Numbered from the stretch's first letter, positions 45,033 to 58,114 are shown. The stretch is DNA of 64,000 nucleotides from Morinoia aosen (GCA_030386875.1 CM059575.1:16020293-16084292), one strand, 5' to 3'. Notes: generated by a model from the sequence alone, not told the origin. A program made the numbers and translations.

Positions 45033-46212
45033 CAGGTTATACCATAAGTTCTGTATTTTTTCTAGTATGATAAGGAGAGTAAAAACAAGCCAAGTAACAT
45101 TCATTTATTCCCCATCATATTCTCCATTGTTAGGAAACAACTTCTGATCACCTACTTACTGATGTTTTAATACCTCATTCATAGAAATCTTTGGTTTTTT
45201 AATAAAAAAGACCTAGCATTCATTTTCAACGTTCTTTTTGTCTTTCGAAGTTTTTCGCCTTAAATGATTGTCTCGACTCCTAAGGAGATGGAAGTCTGAA
45301 GAAGCAATTATATCTGGAGAATTGGGCAGATGCATCATTGTTTCCCATTTCACCGTTTTGAGTACGAAGTCATTCCTGTAGTGTGCAGATCCCCATTGTC
45401 GTGCTGAAGGATGACGCCCTTTCGATTGATCAAAGCTGGGCGCTTCTTTTTTTAAAGCGGTGTTATAGTCTTCGCAACTATCGATAGTATAGTTCTATAT
45501 ATAGTGATTGTTTGGTTTCTTTCAAGAAGCTCTCAGTGAATAATTTCACTCATATCAAACCAAACATACAATAATTTTTTTTTTTGATGAAGTCCTGGTT
45601 TGGTGGTGATTGCGATTTTTCACGTAGATCTTGCCATTGATTTGACGTTTAACATTGCTGTACATAATCCACTTTTCCCCTCCGGTAACAAATTTATCCA
45701 GAAAAGGTTCTTGCAGTTGGCGGGAATGCAAAGATGCACAGACATTCACGTGCTGCTGACGATTAACACAGAAGAGGTCATATATTAAGGCTCTCACTTC
45801 CCAAGTTTGGGTTTCTTTCCCAGCTTCTTTAAGAGACGTTGAATTGTCACTGCACTCACATGAAGTTTAGAGCTCAATTGCCTAATGGATACTGTAGGTT
45901 TGGCTTCAAGAGTTGCCTCCAATCAACTGCATCAAACTCAACAGGACGACTTTCTTGAGGGCTATCTTCACGGCTTTCATCGTTTAAAAACTATTCGAAC
46001 TATTTTCAGCAAGTTCGTTCAGTAACCTTCTGGACCATACACTTCTTGAAGATTTTTGGTAGCCGTTTGCGCATTACATCCTTTTTGAAACTGAAATAGT
46101 ATTGTGTTTCATATATTCTGCAGACGGCTAAACATGTGAACGAATTTCACTGTAACGTGTGTAAAAGACCACAATAGAGTGATTGTCTCGCAGAATAGAT
46201 CACAACCTTATA
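45033..46212 (-). mobile_element. Mariner transposon with decayed transposase, minus strand
   Basis: Across about 1.2 kb the minus strand follows the order of a mariner transposase. The left end AGGTTATACCATAAGTTCTG is only partly matched by the right end, so the terminal repeats have diverged and exact limits are approximate. Confidence 0.8.
45100..46120 (-). pseudogene. Mariner transposase pseudogene
   Basis: In translation order: FKKGCNA and LQEVYGPEG of the first helix-turn-helix (about 46,030-46,100); TVSIRQLSSKLHVSAVTIQR of the second (about 45,830-45,890); TGGEKWIMY of the first catalytic region, with the usual Asp replaced by Gly (about 45,680); an HDN segment (about 45,400) of the second; and a C-terminal end like IDNNGEY at about 45,105-45,125. 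Multiple stops and frameshifts make it inactive. Confidence 0.8.
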
Positions 46213-46214
46213 CC

Positions 46215-49200
46215 TTCCTTTGGATTACAACGTCAAATTTGTTCCAACATGGAAACGGACAGGACTTATGATAAGATCTGGCAGTATATCAGACAGGGAA
46301 ACTCTCGCGATGTTGTTTGGAGCTTGTGCTTAGGGGCATCATCATCGATCGAGACACGATGCTTAGTTCATGCATGATCGAGAACTAAGACTATATTCCT
46401 TAGAAAATCTACCGTGAAGAAAGCATAAAAGAGTTAGGCTAATTTTTCGGTAATACCTGGTTGGTTCAAAAGTATAATTCGATTATTGGATTGATATTGA
46501 AGATGAAAAAATTCTATCTGTGGCTATGAATGCATATGATCACTAACATATGATCGCCAACATAGTTTTCTACTGTAGAACCTTATTCTATCGGGTAATG
46601 AACTGATGAAGGTTACGGCACAATTTTTTACGTTTGTCACTACATGTATAAGCAACTCATTTCCAATTCCTTGTTTTCATTTTTAAACCATCAAACATTT
46701 TTGAATCAAAACGAGGAGTGTCAGGGAAAAATATTTAGACGAAGTAAAATTGCCAGTAATAATTTGCATGATATCAGTGATTTATTGCCTTGTAAATGGA
46801 GGGATAATATCGTGCTGTTCGATGGCATTTTTATTATTTAGAAAAGTTATTTCTTATCAAATAGACCAACGAACCGATTGTAGCAGAAATTAGCAGCATT
46901 TGTTTGATCACCACCCGGTAGTTCATGCTCGTCACTTTCTGTGCATTTGCGCAATGCATGCAAGCTAATCTTGTTGGATTAAACTTCTCTCATTTTCTGA
47001 GCTTTTTGCCCGGCCCGCGAACAGTGATATATGACGGGTGGAAACTAATTCGTTTCTCATCTTTAGAAATACATCTTCCGAATTATGCTTCAAGAGCAAA
47101 CTCACGAGGTAACTCAATCTTGTTCTACGCTTAACGAAAGTGAGAGTGGATACAACTGAACATTCACATTAAAGTGCTAATGAAACAGATAAAATGAATT
47201 AGTGAACCCACACCACTTTAAAACGATATCATGAAAGATTTTTCAGTAAATGGAGGGCCAAACTGGAATCGTAAACACGGACATTGTGTCCTTCTCAAGA
47301 TAATACATTGTCAATTTTCCATAAATATTTATTTGGAAAACTATGAAGGTCATATCGGATTACAAAACGTCTTTCATAATTCTTTAAATAATAGGAAAGA
47401 TTTTTTTGAGTCAGCCCTTCTGACTACTGACTAACATCGTATAATGTTGAAAAGCCTGTTGACCAGAAAAAGGACCAAATTAAAATCAAAGACCATTTAC
47501 TCGACAACAAATTAGCTGTTGAGTTTTAGAGCTTATAGTTATAAGAACATGCAGTAAATACGAGACACGAATTTAATTCGGAGTAGGAATTGACGGATGA
47601 TTTCAAGTTGAGAGATGAAGCAGCGCAACTCGTCTCAACACGTCGCAGCAGCGCAACCGCGCAACTGCATAAATAAGAAGAAAACACGAAAAGAAAACAG
47701 TTTCAGTTTTGATGAGCGAGAGAACTCCCTCATTCGACTATTGAATTAGCTCCAAAATGTTTTCAGATTTGCTGTAAAAAGCTTTTTGAGACGTAGAAAT
47801 CACGCTGAAACATTATTATCAACGTGTTCACTGTCTTCCTTGTGACTTTTCTTCGCATCGCCTTTCCTGCGTGCTGGTCCTCTTTTGGTTTTCACCTGTC
47901 GGTCCGAAAATTACGACATTGAGAAAAAGTTTCAAGCATATTTTTACATTACAGGCAAAAAAGTTCCAGAAATTTGAGTGAAATGGAAACAAAAAGCCAA
48001 TCAAACATTTCCTAAATCTAAAATCAGCTGGTATATTGCTATATAGTGTTTACATTAGGGATATGTACTGGAATTTACCTTCATTAATTTATGTATGACT
48101 TCATCTCTCTTGAAAAAAAAGCACCCAGTCAGTTCTAACAAACATTAAGGAAAATTTTTCCCTACTGAAGGAAACCATCCAGGAATTATTCTACAAACTG
48201 TCGTCTGAATAATGAAAATATTCCATTTTCGATTAATAAAATGAGATGACCAAATATATTTGGGTGCTTAGCCAGCTACTTTAGCTCATAATTCGCTAGA
48301 CAAGGATATTTCCCGCAATTTATGTACTGCTATTGTGAGCAGTAATTTCATTTGAGACGCTCCAGATTTTTAAGCATTTCACTTTCCATAATTTTTGTAC
48401 ACTCTGATTTTTCACATTAACAGCAGCGGGCTAACTGAAATTCAACATTCAACTTCAATTACACGCTATATCATATTAAAATTTTAGGTGAACAAAAATT
48501 AATTGATAAGTGTTTTGCATTGAATGCGAATGAAAATTCAGACAGATAATGGGAATCCCCTCAGTGATGACGGGTGGGTCATCAAGCAGTCGACGTGTTA
48601 ATTAACCGGTTTTCTCTTCCAGGTTTTCTCTGCCGGTTTTCTCTTCCAGAGCACGGCTATTCGGAAATTTTCTCTTCCGGTTTTTTCTTCCAGAGCAAGG
48701 CTATTCGGAAAAATATCTAAACAAATTTTGTTTCAGATAATTTCGATTTTCGGAAATTTTAAATTGAAGTTCTTCTATCGTCAAGTGCGCACTAATGGCT
48801 TCATTTCATAGTCGCATACGCATGAAGAGTTTTCGCCTTGTGGCCGCGAAAAAGGCGTCCCGACTTCAAGAGTTCAAGATTTTTATCGTCTCAGTTATCT
48901 GTGCTCATGAACATACTGTATAAAAACCGCCTACAATATTAAAAAATTTTCCCTTTCTCAGTCTTTTCTTTAAAAAACTACAACTATTTGATTTCATGAA
49001 ATGATTCTTCTATATTAAAAAACAATGCTCCATATACTTTCAGAAATTTTTTGCTGTTTGTGGTGCAGTATGTACTTTCATGATTGTCGCTTTGATGATA
49101 TACTTATTTTGATATCACGTGATGGTCATGAATTTTCGAAGCCTAAGCACAATGACATTATTAATCTCCCACCATAAAGAAATGTCCACACAATTAAAAA

Positions 49201-49700
49201 AAACGATTGGTCATAGAAAATAAACTTAGCGTTGGAACCATCAAGATCTACGAGGAAGAAGTGGTTAATGTATTTGCCTATGCGACCATTGACGGAAACA
49301 ATTGGCTGCGCTTGCCTCTGTTAAAAAAGACTTTTTTCTTCCTGCATCACGACCTGCATTTGAGCTTATACGCTTTCAGTAAGTTATTTATTTTTTAATT
49401 ATTAATCAAGAGTACAATAGCTATTCAAGGTCATTTCAACACAGGCGCTATAAGCTATAGGTGCATTCTCTGTGAAGGCACGCGTCGGACAGTAATCCAT
49501 TCCTTTCAAATGCAAATACTTTAAAGGATTCGGAAATGGATGCCGAATTCTAAAATGAACTGATACAATAAATAATTATCGGTGTAATTACTAACAAAGC
49601 CATACAAAACTTATCTAGCATCATTAGTCAAATAAGCGTAAAAAGTTCAGCAAAGCTCCATAAAAGAATTCGATACCCTGAGCTTTTTTTCATATTGGTC
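46215..49700. other. Intergenic stretch downstream of gene B, no recognised gene
   Basis: Several open frames of 60-70 codons exist but none shows a domain or splice support. It contains the short tandem repeat at 48.6 kb listed separately. Confidence 0.4.
48606..48712. repeat. Short imperfect tandem repeat
   Basis: The words CCGGTTTTCTCTTCCAG and AGAGCACGGCTATTCGGAAA recur two to three times within about 105 bp. Confidence 0.7.
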
Positions 49701-49703
49701 CAA

Positions 49704-49709
49704 TTTATT
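49704..49709 (-). promoter_or_regulatory. Polyadenylation signal of gene B
   Basis: AATAAA on the minus strand a few bases after the TGA stop, the same arrangement as in gene A. Confidence 0.65.
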
Positions 49710-49712
49710 TCA

Positions 49713-49973
49713 TCATGAACTGAAGACTTTGGTGTGAATCTTTCCACGCACAAATTTTGCACTCACTTCTCTGATGTGTGAAGAGACGACGGTACAGAAG
49801 TAAACATTCAAACCAACAGCGAGGAAACAGCCCACGATGAAGGAAGATGAGTTGGTCCTGTAGTCACTGAACTTGGTGTCCATGGCCAAAATGTACACCA
49901 GAGCGGCCATGCCCACTATGATCGCGTGGACGATCATGTACACCAAGAAGGGCATCATGAAGCTCGCTTGTTC
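49713..49973 (-). CDS. Gene B exon 4 (terminal)
   Basis: Acceptor TTTGAGCAG precedes EQASFMMPF. The exon holds TM3, MDTKFSDYRTNSSSFIV, TM4 ending VVSSHIREV, a short tail and TGA. Confidence 0.87.
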   Translation of the reverse strand, partial: EQASFMMPFLVYMIVHAIIVGMAALVYILAMDTKFSDYRTNSSSFIVGCFLAVGLNVYFCTVVSSHIREVSAKFVRGKIHTKVFSS

Positions 49974-52900
49974 CTGCTCAAAGTAATTATTGCTAAAATT
50001 TTGATACCGAGCAAATGAATGCTACAAATACGATCGGCGCTATCAGAAAACTCCCAGTTTTATTTTTTGGTCTGGACAGTTTTTATTAACTTATAATACG
50101 CCACTGAAGGTTTCCACCTCATTGATTTAAATCCGTCTCACTGCGAATTAATTTGGCAGATCCAGCGTTTTTTATATCCAGAATGGATGAAAATAATCTT
50201 GCTCCTGAAAGCTGTGAAATTTCTGCATTCTTTCTCAATGTCGTTTACAGTGAATGTGATAACGGTAACATTTCCAATGAATTTCGATTTTCGGGAACCG
50301 AGCTAAATCTCAAGGGTGAATGCAGAGGGCGAATCTGGTGAAAATAAAGAGTTTGGGACGGCGATCATATAATTTTTGATCAAAAATTGGGTTGTTTACA
50401 TTCAAGTATGAGTAGGTGGATTGTCTTGATGCAACAGCCAGTTTTTTTCCCATTTGCGTCTTTTTTGTTACACATTATCTCTTATTTTTTTTACCTTTAG
50501 CGCCGATTTTCATAGGATTGCTGTAGGCGATTTACCAAGTTTAAAACAAAACTTGGTACGGACTCGTTGCTCTCATTTATCAGCGTCAAAAAATTCGTCG
50601 ATGAATGGAACGCACGATTACTGAGCACAACTCGTAGACCTAACACGACCTCACAATACAATAAAAATTTACGTGCTGACTCATTAGTTCATACGTATTC
50701 GAAAGGTTATGCGCGGGCTTGTCTAGTCACGTCTAATAGTCTAGACGAGTACAGTCCGGGAACTTACTGATTGCACCACGTATGCCTGAACAGTATGCTA
50801 GTTAATCATTTCACTTAAGTACTCATCTATTGTATCAACTTGAAGTGTTTCAGGTGTGGTGGAGTGTATCTCAATGCGACAAGAAAAAAAATATATTTGC
50901 CATAAGAAATACAGCATTAGATTGTTTCAAATGTCTAATACAATTGACTCATTGAGTATAGCTACTTGTGGGAGCGAATGAGTTCAGCGACTTCTAGGGC
51001 ATCCTATCATCTACGCTATTCTAAGGTTTCCAATTATGTTTAATCTAATTAACTTTTCCTAGTTGCGCATTAGACTGATCACTGAATTGGTGCACTCGGG
51101 ATTCGATGCTTAATTTTACGATGATCGTTAATATTGACAACATGTAAACAGTTTATTGTAGAAAAGACTTGAGAATAGACTTCAGATTAATCATGACAAA
51201 TTACCCTATCACGATGAGTCGTATAGCAGAAAAGATTTTACTCGATATCCTTATGTGATTAATATTCCAATAGGAAGAGAGATTCAATATTAGTACGAGT
51301 ATTGACAGCTTTGTAATATTTTTTTTAGGACCTCAACAGGGATTGAATTCCAAGTCTTAGTCCCAAAGAAGAGGATACTGTGCTGTGACAGAGCGCTTTT
51401 GAATAATAAGGAAGTATGAAGTTACCCTTATTTTGAGTTAAATGGTCACCATGGCCAGTTTGTGCGGTTAATAATTGTTTGAGGTCTCTGTCACCATCAT
51501 CAGTCAGCGTTTTATACATAAAGCTACTCACGGAGAGCATGTAGAGATCCAAAAGTTTAAGTATTTTTAAGCTTTTGAATGAATCACTTGTTTGCGTATT
51601 ACATTCTAAATTTTTCCCTACTCTAACGGCTCTATTTTACAGCCCAAAAACCAAGTTGGTTTTATTTTTGTCAGTTCCGTGCCAAGGTTCCATTCCGGAA
51701 TGTGAATATGGTGAAATGAACGCTGCGGAAAGTATTTTCAAATCTTCTTCAGTCGATTCATTTTTCATTTTATTGAGGATTCAAACGAATTTTGATAATT
51801 TATCACTGACATGTGCAATATGCTCTTTGAAGGTCGGATGTTTAGCTATTATGATGCCCAGGAACTTACAGGAGTTGGTTTGTTCAATTTCACCTTCACC
51901 AATGTTGCGCGGAAGAGAGGCATTTCTCTTGCATGAAAGTACAATGCATAGTGTTATCGATATTAATACTTATTTTTTTACCTATAAGAGATATCGAAAC
52001 CTTTCGCTGCTCGTTATTTATATTCTCTCCAATTAGAATGGGATTTTGATAAGGAAGGTCCGTGAAAAGCGTGCTGTCATCGGCAAAAAGTATGAATTTG
52101 AATAATGACGTGGATTTAACTACATTTATCTTTGATAAAGATTAGAAATACGAGAGGCCTAAGAGCAAACCCTTGTAGAACTACATGGCTAATTGTCTGT
52201 AGTTCTGATTGTGCATCGTCAATGACGACGTATTGCTCCAGGTTTGTTAGGCATGATCTGAACCAACCATGAGAAACTCCTCTAGTGCCAAAACAGTAGA
52301 GTTTAGATTGTAAAATATTATTAGCCCCTCAGTCGAATGCTTTTTGAGAGTCAAGAAACACGGAGAAAACCAGCTTTCTTTCATCTATTCCGAATTAAGG
52401 TATTTTTCATGATTTCACACAGCCTGTGTTGGCTTTTAAATCACTAAAATGAAATTGTCTATCACAGAGAAATTATTTTTATTCAAAATAAGAATACCCT
52501 TTTATACTTACTATTTTCTCGAATACTGTACTAATTATTGGTATTCCTGAGATAGGTCCATAATTTTTAGTGCAAGTTTTTTCACCACTTTTAAAAATAG
52601 GGGCTAATCTAACGATTTTGATAGAGTTCGGAAAAATACCTAGGAAAAGGTGTTAGGAATATTGGATAAGAACGGTGCTATTACATCAGCTACAACCTCA
52701 AGTTGTTTAGCCGAGAAAGTTTTTAACCCACTTGGTTTATTTTTTAAGTTGTTGATGCACGCAATTACAACGAAAGAATTAGTAGGCGTAAAGAAAAAAA
52801 AAAGAGTTTTGTTCTCGGACATGACTCGTGTATGCCAAGTGATCAGTAGGTTCACTAGAAATATACACTATCAGCTATATTTTTTGCTTCGTTTACAAAA

Positions 52901-55900
52901 AATGTCGAAGACATTTGCAATATCTATCTTCTGGTGATATTTTACATGATCTTGAACAATAGGCTCAATCGCTTCGGAGCAATATTATTCGGTTTAAAGC
53001 AAGAACTTTGCGGGCGCCATTTTTTAATAAAATAATTTTTAAAATGAGTGAACTTGAATATAAAGTGTTTTTTCTCGATGTCCTTATTTGATTTGGCACA
53101 TAATTCCTGAATCTGCTTTTCGTTTCACTAGATCTTCGCCCTTCGTAGAATAGAGCTAGGTACGCTTGACGTTTCTTTATGTTATTAACGATTTCTTCAG
53201 TAATCCCGGTCATTTGTCTATTTTTCGGTGTAATTGTACGAGAGATGTTTGGAAAACATTGATTATTTGCAGTCGCTATAATTTCAACCAAGTTTAGCAT
53301 TGCTTTATCAATGTTCATTGCATTATTGTTCTGTTGAGAGATGTTCAATGTTGGCAATAATTCTTTAAAAGTGCCCATTGTTCCCAAAATAGATTCATTA
53401 ACGCAACGATATGAGAAAGTTTCAGCCTGTGGCTTGATAGACACTTTTCTATAATAAGAATTATCGGGATATGGTCTGATAAGTCAGAAGTTATTATTTC
53501 AGTAAGAAAATCAGTTGAATCTGTCATAAAGATATTATCGAGAAGCGTAGCTAATTCTGATGAGAAACGTGTAGGCTTGTTGATGATTGGAAGGAAAGAC
53601 CAAAAAACATTTATGAAATTTGAGATTTGTTCGCAGCATTCATGTTTCAAAAGATCGTAATTGAACTCACCGCAGATTTTTATATCATTGTATAAAGACT
53701 TATTAAACTGCGACATAATACGATGGAGCTCAGCCGGAAAATTACAGGACAAGCTGTTGGAGGCCTACACACAGTTCCAAGCATGATCCATTTACCATTT
53801 TTCTTCCGTTTTATGAATAGCGTTTCGATGTGGTCACGATTCATTTAGTTACACTTAATTAGTATGATTCTCGAATCTAAGTGTCTACATTTTCTATGCT
53901 ACCTACTTACGCCTACTACCTACTACTCGATGCTACCTACTTACGCCTACTACCTACTACTCGATGCTACCTACTTACGCCTACTACCTACTACTCGATG
54001 CTACCTACTTACGCCTCCACCTCGTTTATTATTATTGCGGTTGAAGATCGCAGTGGACAATGAGTCGAAAATGCTCTTGAAGAAAATTAGTTTTACAAAA
54101 CAGTCGCCTTAACCGAGGGCGAAAAGTAGGAAAAGTCAAGAAAAGACCCTCGTAAATGCTAGTGTAGGCTGCGAATTGTGTTACTGATTCTGTTGTGAGT
54201 AGCTAGGGTTACCACGGTATAGAGGTAATTCTAAGAGGTGCGCTGAAAAGGAGCACAGCTTAAATGTCCCAGAATTAAATAAGAGAAAATTTATTGCACT
54301 CCAAATAAAAACTTGTTATTCATTTCATGGACTGCTAAATTAAATGGTATATGTGGCCGTGAGAGTGATTACATAAAATAAATGGATTCGAATGTGAAAA
54401 ATTCAATTTCATGCACTTTGAACGACTTCATCGATTGTTTAAATTTCCTAAATAATTCTTCATGCCTGTTTCTCTTCGATCTATGAGTTCTCTTCAACAG
54501 GCTCCACATTTGGCGATCCATTATGGGTAGCAACCGTTGAGAAATCTGGCAGATTCTACTCGCGAACTTTAATGAATTTATGCTATTTTAGGCGTCGACG
54601 ATCCAAATCCGACGAAATGAATGTTAAATATAAATTTTCAGGGATTCTGAATCACCTCTCCATAACATAGAAAAAACACAATTTACACAAAAAAACTTCT
54701 CATACTTGGGAACGAAATCTATTTTTGTTCAGAAGAAATTATTATTCTGAAAATTCGCAGCTGCAGTCTAGAAATGATGATAGAATACGAAAAGATCATG
54801 GCCAGGCCTAAAATAGGAGAACTGCAATATTTATTCCCCAAATTTGATGAAATTAGTAATAAAACAAACTAAGAATGAAGCAACTATTAATTACTATATT
54901 TTAAAGTTGATACTGTTTCCTAATGATATTCGTTCTCAAATGTATTTTCGGAAGCCAATTTGAACTTCGCTGTCGGTGTTCACGGTACCTTCATGATGCC
55001 GTAGCCGTCCAGGGCGGTGACGCACAGCCCGATGGTACCCATCACCAGGAGGGCGATTGGAGCTGCATATGGTCCTGTCGATGATGGATGGAGTAAAGTT
55101 ACGGAGAGAAAATTTACAATATTGTGATAATAACAAAACTTCAGCATTTTTTTATTACTTATAAAGAAAACCTATATTAGTAATCATTCTTTTTTTTCTG
55201 AGGGAAATTTAGTGAGATTTAAAATTTTTGCGGTAAAAACTCAGGTATTTGTATATTCAAGTAGCCTGAGTACAGTAATGATATAATTACTATAAAAATT
55301 ATCGTCATTTATTTACTTTTATTACCTCTGAGTCCCCAATCTGCGGCAATGAAGACTTCGATGCCGCGTAGGAAGTGAAATAAGAAGATAATCTGCAAAA
55401 GTAGAAATTGACACATTCACGTATTTTCAGGAATGTTTTAGGGGAAATTTACAGGGTTAGATTCAACTTGAATTAAAATTATGTTATCTACTAATGGAAC
55501 AGTTGTGATGACCCATGCGGAAGGTATGAAATGAAAATATTTGAACATCAAGACAAATAATCAATAACTTTCCTGACATTTTGCAAATTTCGATTCGATG
55601 TGGTTCATGAAGTTTACTTGAACTCGAAACAGAAACAAACTCGATGCTAACCAAAAAATATTTTGGGAAAAGCTGTCACTTTTAAAGCTCCCCTACAAGC
55701 AAATACAGCAATCATACGGAGTTTGATAATATTATTTTCAACCTAAAGATTGCACTCATTCTAAATACAAGAACTTCAACCTCATATTAATTAAATGAGA
55801 TGCAGGTAAAAAGATCGTTTCTTATATACAGAAATTCCTATTAAATTCAATCAATTTAATTCATAAAATATTGAAAAACGTTTCCAAAAAATCTACGGAT

Positions 55901-56931
55901 GATCTGGCTTTACTCGCGATGATGAAGATAAGTAAGTCAGGACAAGAATTTTACAATATAAGTCGAGAGTAACTGCGTCGATTAGTCGAGCACTGCGAGC
56001 TCGAGAATTGTGTTAAACTAATTCTTTACAAAAGACTTCTAACTGCACTATTATTAGGTCCATATTTACAGTTGACTGAAATTTCAAGAGTTAAATTGTA
56101 ATTTCAATTTATCACTGACTGTAATGATTATTTATACACTTTGACAGACAATACCTACAACATTCAGTGAGAACTGGTTTCGGCAACAGTTACATCAAGT
56201 TTTTTTGTACATCACAATCTCAACAAAAAATTAGACATCAGCCAGCCAACATTCCACAAACATCGGTCACCAAAATTGGAATGTTTTAAACCTTAGTGTT
56301 TAACTACACAGGAGACTAAAATAAACCAGACCGAACATAAGTTAATATAACAATAGCCCAAACATCAAATACTTGAGAGTAAGTGACTTGAAATGTTCTA
56401 TGCCACATTTTCTTCATGATGATCATTTTAATAATCATTTCACATTTGCTAAATACGAAGCTGTGTCGAATGCAATTTTTTGCATTGTGGTCAGGGTTAC
56501 GAAATTTACACCAACTTTGGACCCTGATCTCAATGCGAAAAGTTCGATTTCAAGTAACTTGGCTTAAAACTGAAATAAAATACTTCAAAGTCTCTAAAAA
56601 TGAACACCAAGTTATTTTTGAGTTTTTTTCTTATTAAATATATATAAATATGGATTAAGGATTTCATATATCATTATGAAATGAGCATAATGATACATAT
56701 TAGTATATCGTATACTGTATAATCCCTGTCCGTGGAATAAAATTAAAACATACTGTAACTGGAAATTAAAATAAACCGTTACTGGAACTACGGAAGCGAG
56801 CTAATATGATTTTAGTAAAGACTTTCATGATCTCACTCACATTATGGTAGAATTTGTCTTTATTCGATACTCACCAAAGACAGTAAAGCCACTGCCACGT
56901 GAGCAGTCCTTCTGTCGCAACAGCAGAGCAT
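49713..56931 (-). CDS. Gene B: four-exon tetraspan membrane protein, paralog of gene A (156 aa)
   Basis: Coding exons in translation order: 56,875-56,931, 55,326-55,392, 54,989-55,074 and 49,713-49,973, minus strand. Introns are GT...AG with phases 0, 1, 0, as in gene A. The product begins MLCCCDRR, has four hydrophobic segments, LDGYGIM after the second and MDTKFSDYRT after the third. It is clearly homologous to gene A; the strongest match is in exons 3 and 4. Intron 2 is short (251 bp), intron 1 is 1.5 kb, and intron 3 is 5.0 kb and holds a retrotransposon fragment. As with gene A, a LAPTM4/pasiflora-like membrane role is inferred from architecture only. Confidence 0.85.
50885..53870 (-). 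mobile_element. CR1-group non-LTR fragment M2 in gene B intron 3
   Basis: Same family as M1 and M3. The 3' UTR (about 50,890-51,270) shares TAGCTACTTGTGGG and CTTCTAGGGCATCCTATCAT with M1. Upstream on the minus strand are the RT C-terminus, RT remains with motif A as LDSQKAFD at about 52,350, and then endonuclease remains to about 53,870. It is about 3 kb, 5'-truncated, and in the same orientation as gene B. Confidence 0.85.
51290..53860 (-). pseudogene. Endonuclease/RT ORF2 pseudogene of M2
   Basis: Open pieces at 53,345-53,752 and 52,965-53,444 carry the later endonuclease motifs (GEFNYDLL for GDFN, LLDNIF, and SDHIPI) and the linker to the RT. Just upstream GTVCRPP stands where GT.YRPP is usual. 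RT pieces follow with many stops and frameshifts. The element is inactive. Confidence 0.8.
53896..54016. repeat. 34-bp minisatellite, 3.6 units
   Basis: Exact copies starting at 53,896, 53,930, 53,964 and a partial one at 53,998, each beginning ATGCTACCTACTTACGCCTA. The copies are essentially identical, so the expansion is recent. It abuts the 5' limit of M2. Confidence 0.92.
54020..54980 (-). other. Gene B intron 3, part without recognised element
   Basis: About 1 kb between the minisatellite and exon 3. Nothing recognised. Confidence 0.5.
54989..55074 (-). CDS. Gene B exon 3
   Basis: Acceptor ATCGACAG and donor GTACCG bound 86 bp; encodes TM2, ending LDGYGIMK. Confidence 0.87.
55326..55392 (-). 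CDS. Gene B exon 2
   Basis: Acceptor TTTTGCAG and donor GTAATA bound 67 bp; contains RGIEVFIAADWGLR. Confidence 0.85.
55393..56874 (-). other. Gene B intron 1
   Basis: About 1.5 kb of AT-rich intron. No repeat or gene recognised. Confidence 0.65.
56875..56931 (-). CDS. Gene B exon 1
   Basis: ATG at 56,931; 19 codons starting MLCCCDRR; donor GTGAGT, phase 0. Confidence 0.85.
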
Positions 56932-56939
56932 GGGAATGT

Positions 56940-58110
56940 GAGGGGAGGCGAGTTGTTTCGAACACAATACTGGGAGATACTGATTTTTACAGTATTTTTA
57001 TGGTCTTTTCTCACATTTAATCAGAAACAAAATTGAAAATTCATTCTGGCTACTCCTTCAGCACTTTAAGGATAAAGAAAATTTCTTAAAGCATCCAAAA
57101 TACAATAGAATAGAGGGCAACGACTTTCTCTCAACACAATATTCCTTCATAAACACCGATTGCTCTTACTTACAATGGAATAAGGTTAGAAAGCGGTAAA
57201 ATTTAGAAATGCCCCTTTCTCTGTATAATTTCTGTGGTCCAGTGAAGAGCACAGGGAGATTTTTACACTGGAGGTCCAACATTTTGATCTCAAGTAACAT
57301 AGTCATTTATTTTAAAGAACAAAAATCAAAGATGGTAAGTAGGTTCTATAACATATTATAACTGTTTAAAAAATTATGCGATATCATCTAAAATTATTAA
57401 AATAGTGTTTTTTTCCGACGAAAATTCATTTCTGCGGAATTCCCCTTACGCTTACAACTGTAAGTCTCCTCCATCCTCGGTGAACTACATGTGGCTTTTT
57501 TAAAGCTGAGAATACATTCAACATTGTGAGTTCTGCACTTTGTAAATCTACCATTATCTATTATCTGCTGCTTAGAAAACGCTCAAGTAATCAACTGTAA
57601 AATGTGTTAAACTGGTTGTCCATGCATATATGCATGAGCTATTTTAAGAGATACTATTTTATCTCTCAAATGATAAATTTCTAAGGTTTTGATAAATTTG
57701 ATACATTTCCTCAGACGCAGCTCTGAAGGAGTCTCCGTGTTCGCTCAGAGTACGATGGGCATAGTATTAAGCGCAGAATCTTCGCACTCGTTCCAATAAT
57801 ACAACCAAAAAATGATTCGACCATTTTATTATTTCCACTTGTCTTATTTAGGGTTTTCTAAAACTAAAATTACAAACAACTGAATATTTTCAACTTCTGT
57901 GTGATTATTCACAATCCTGAAGGCCCCCGCCTTTTATTCGCTTGATAAAAATTTAGCTGCATGTGACATCCTGCATCGTTTTCATTCAGAATGCCGCTGG
58001 CGTCATATTTTGATACGTCGTTGAAAAATTTCGAAATGTTCGCTTCCGAGACTAATTTTTTTCTCGAAAGTTTTGGCACCCGATTCATACTTTGTTTTTC
58101 TTTTCTTTGT
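56940..58110. other. Region upstream of gene B, no recognised gene
   Basis: Would contain the gene B promoter; no specific core element could be assigned. Confidence 0.4.
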
Positions 58111-58114
58111 TTGA

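Noticed and set aside
50885-53870. Retrotransposon inherited by both paralogs through gene duplication
   Set aside because: The copies lie in different introns (intron 1 of gene A, intron 3 of gene B) and have different truncation points.
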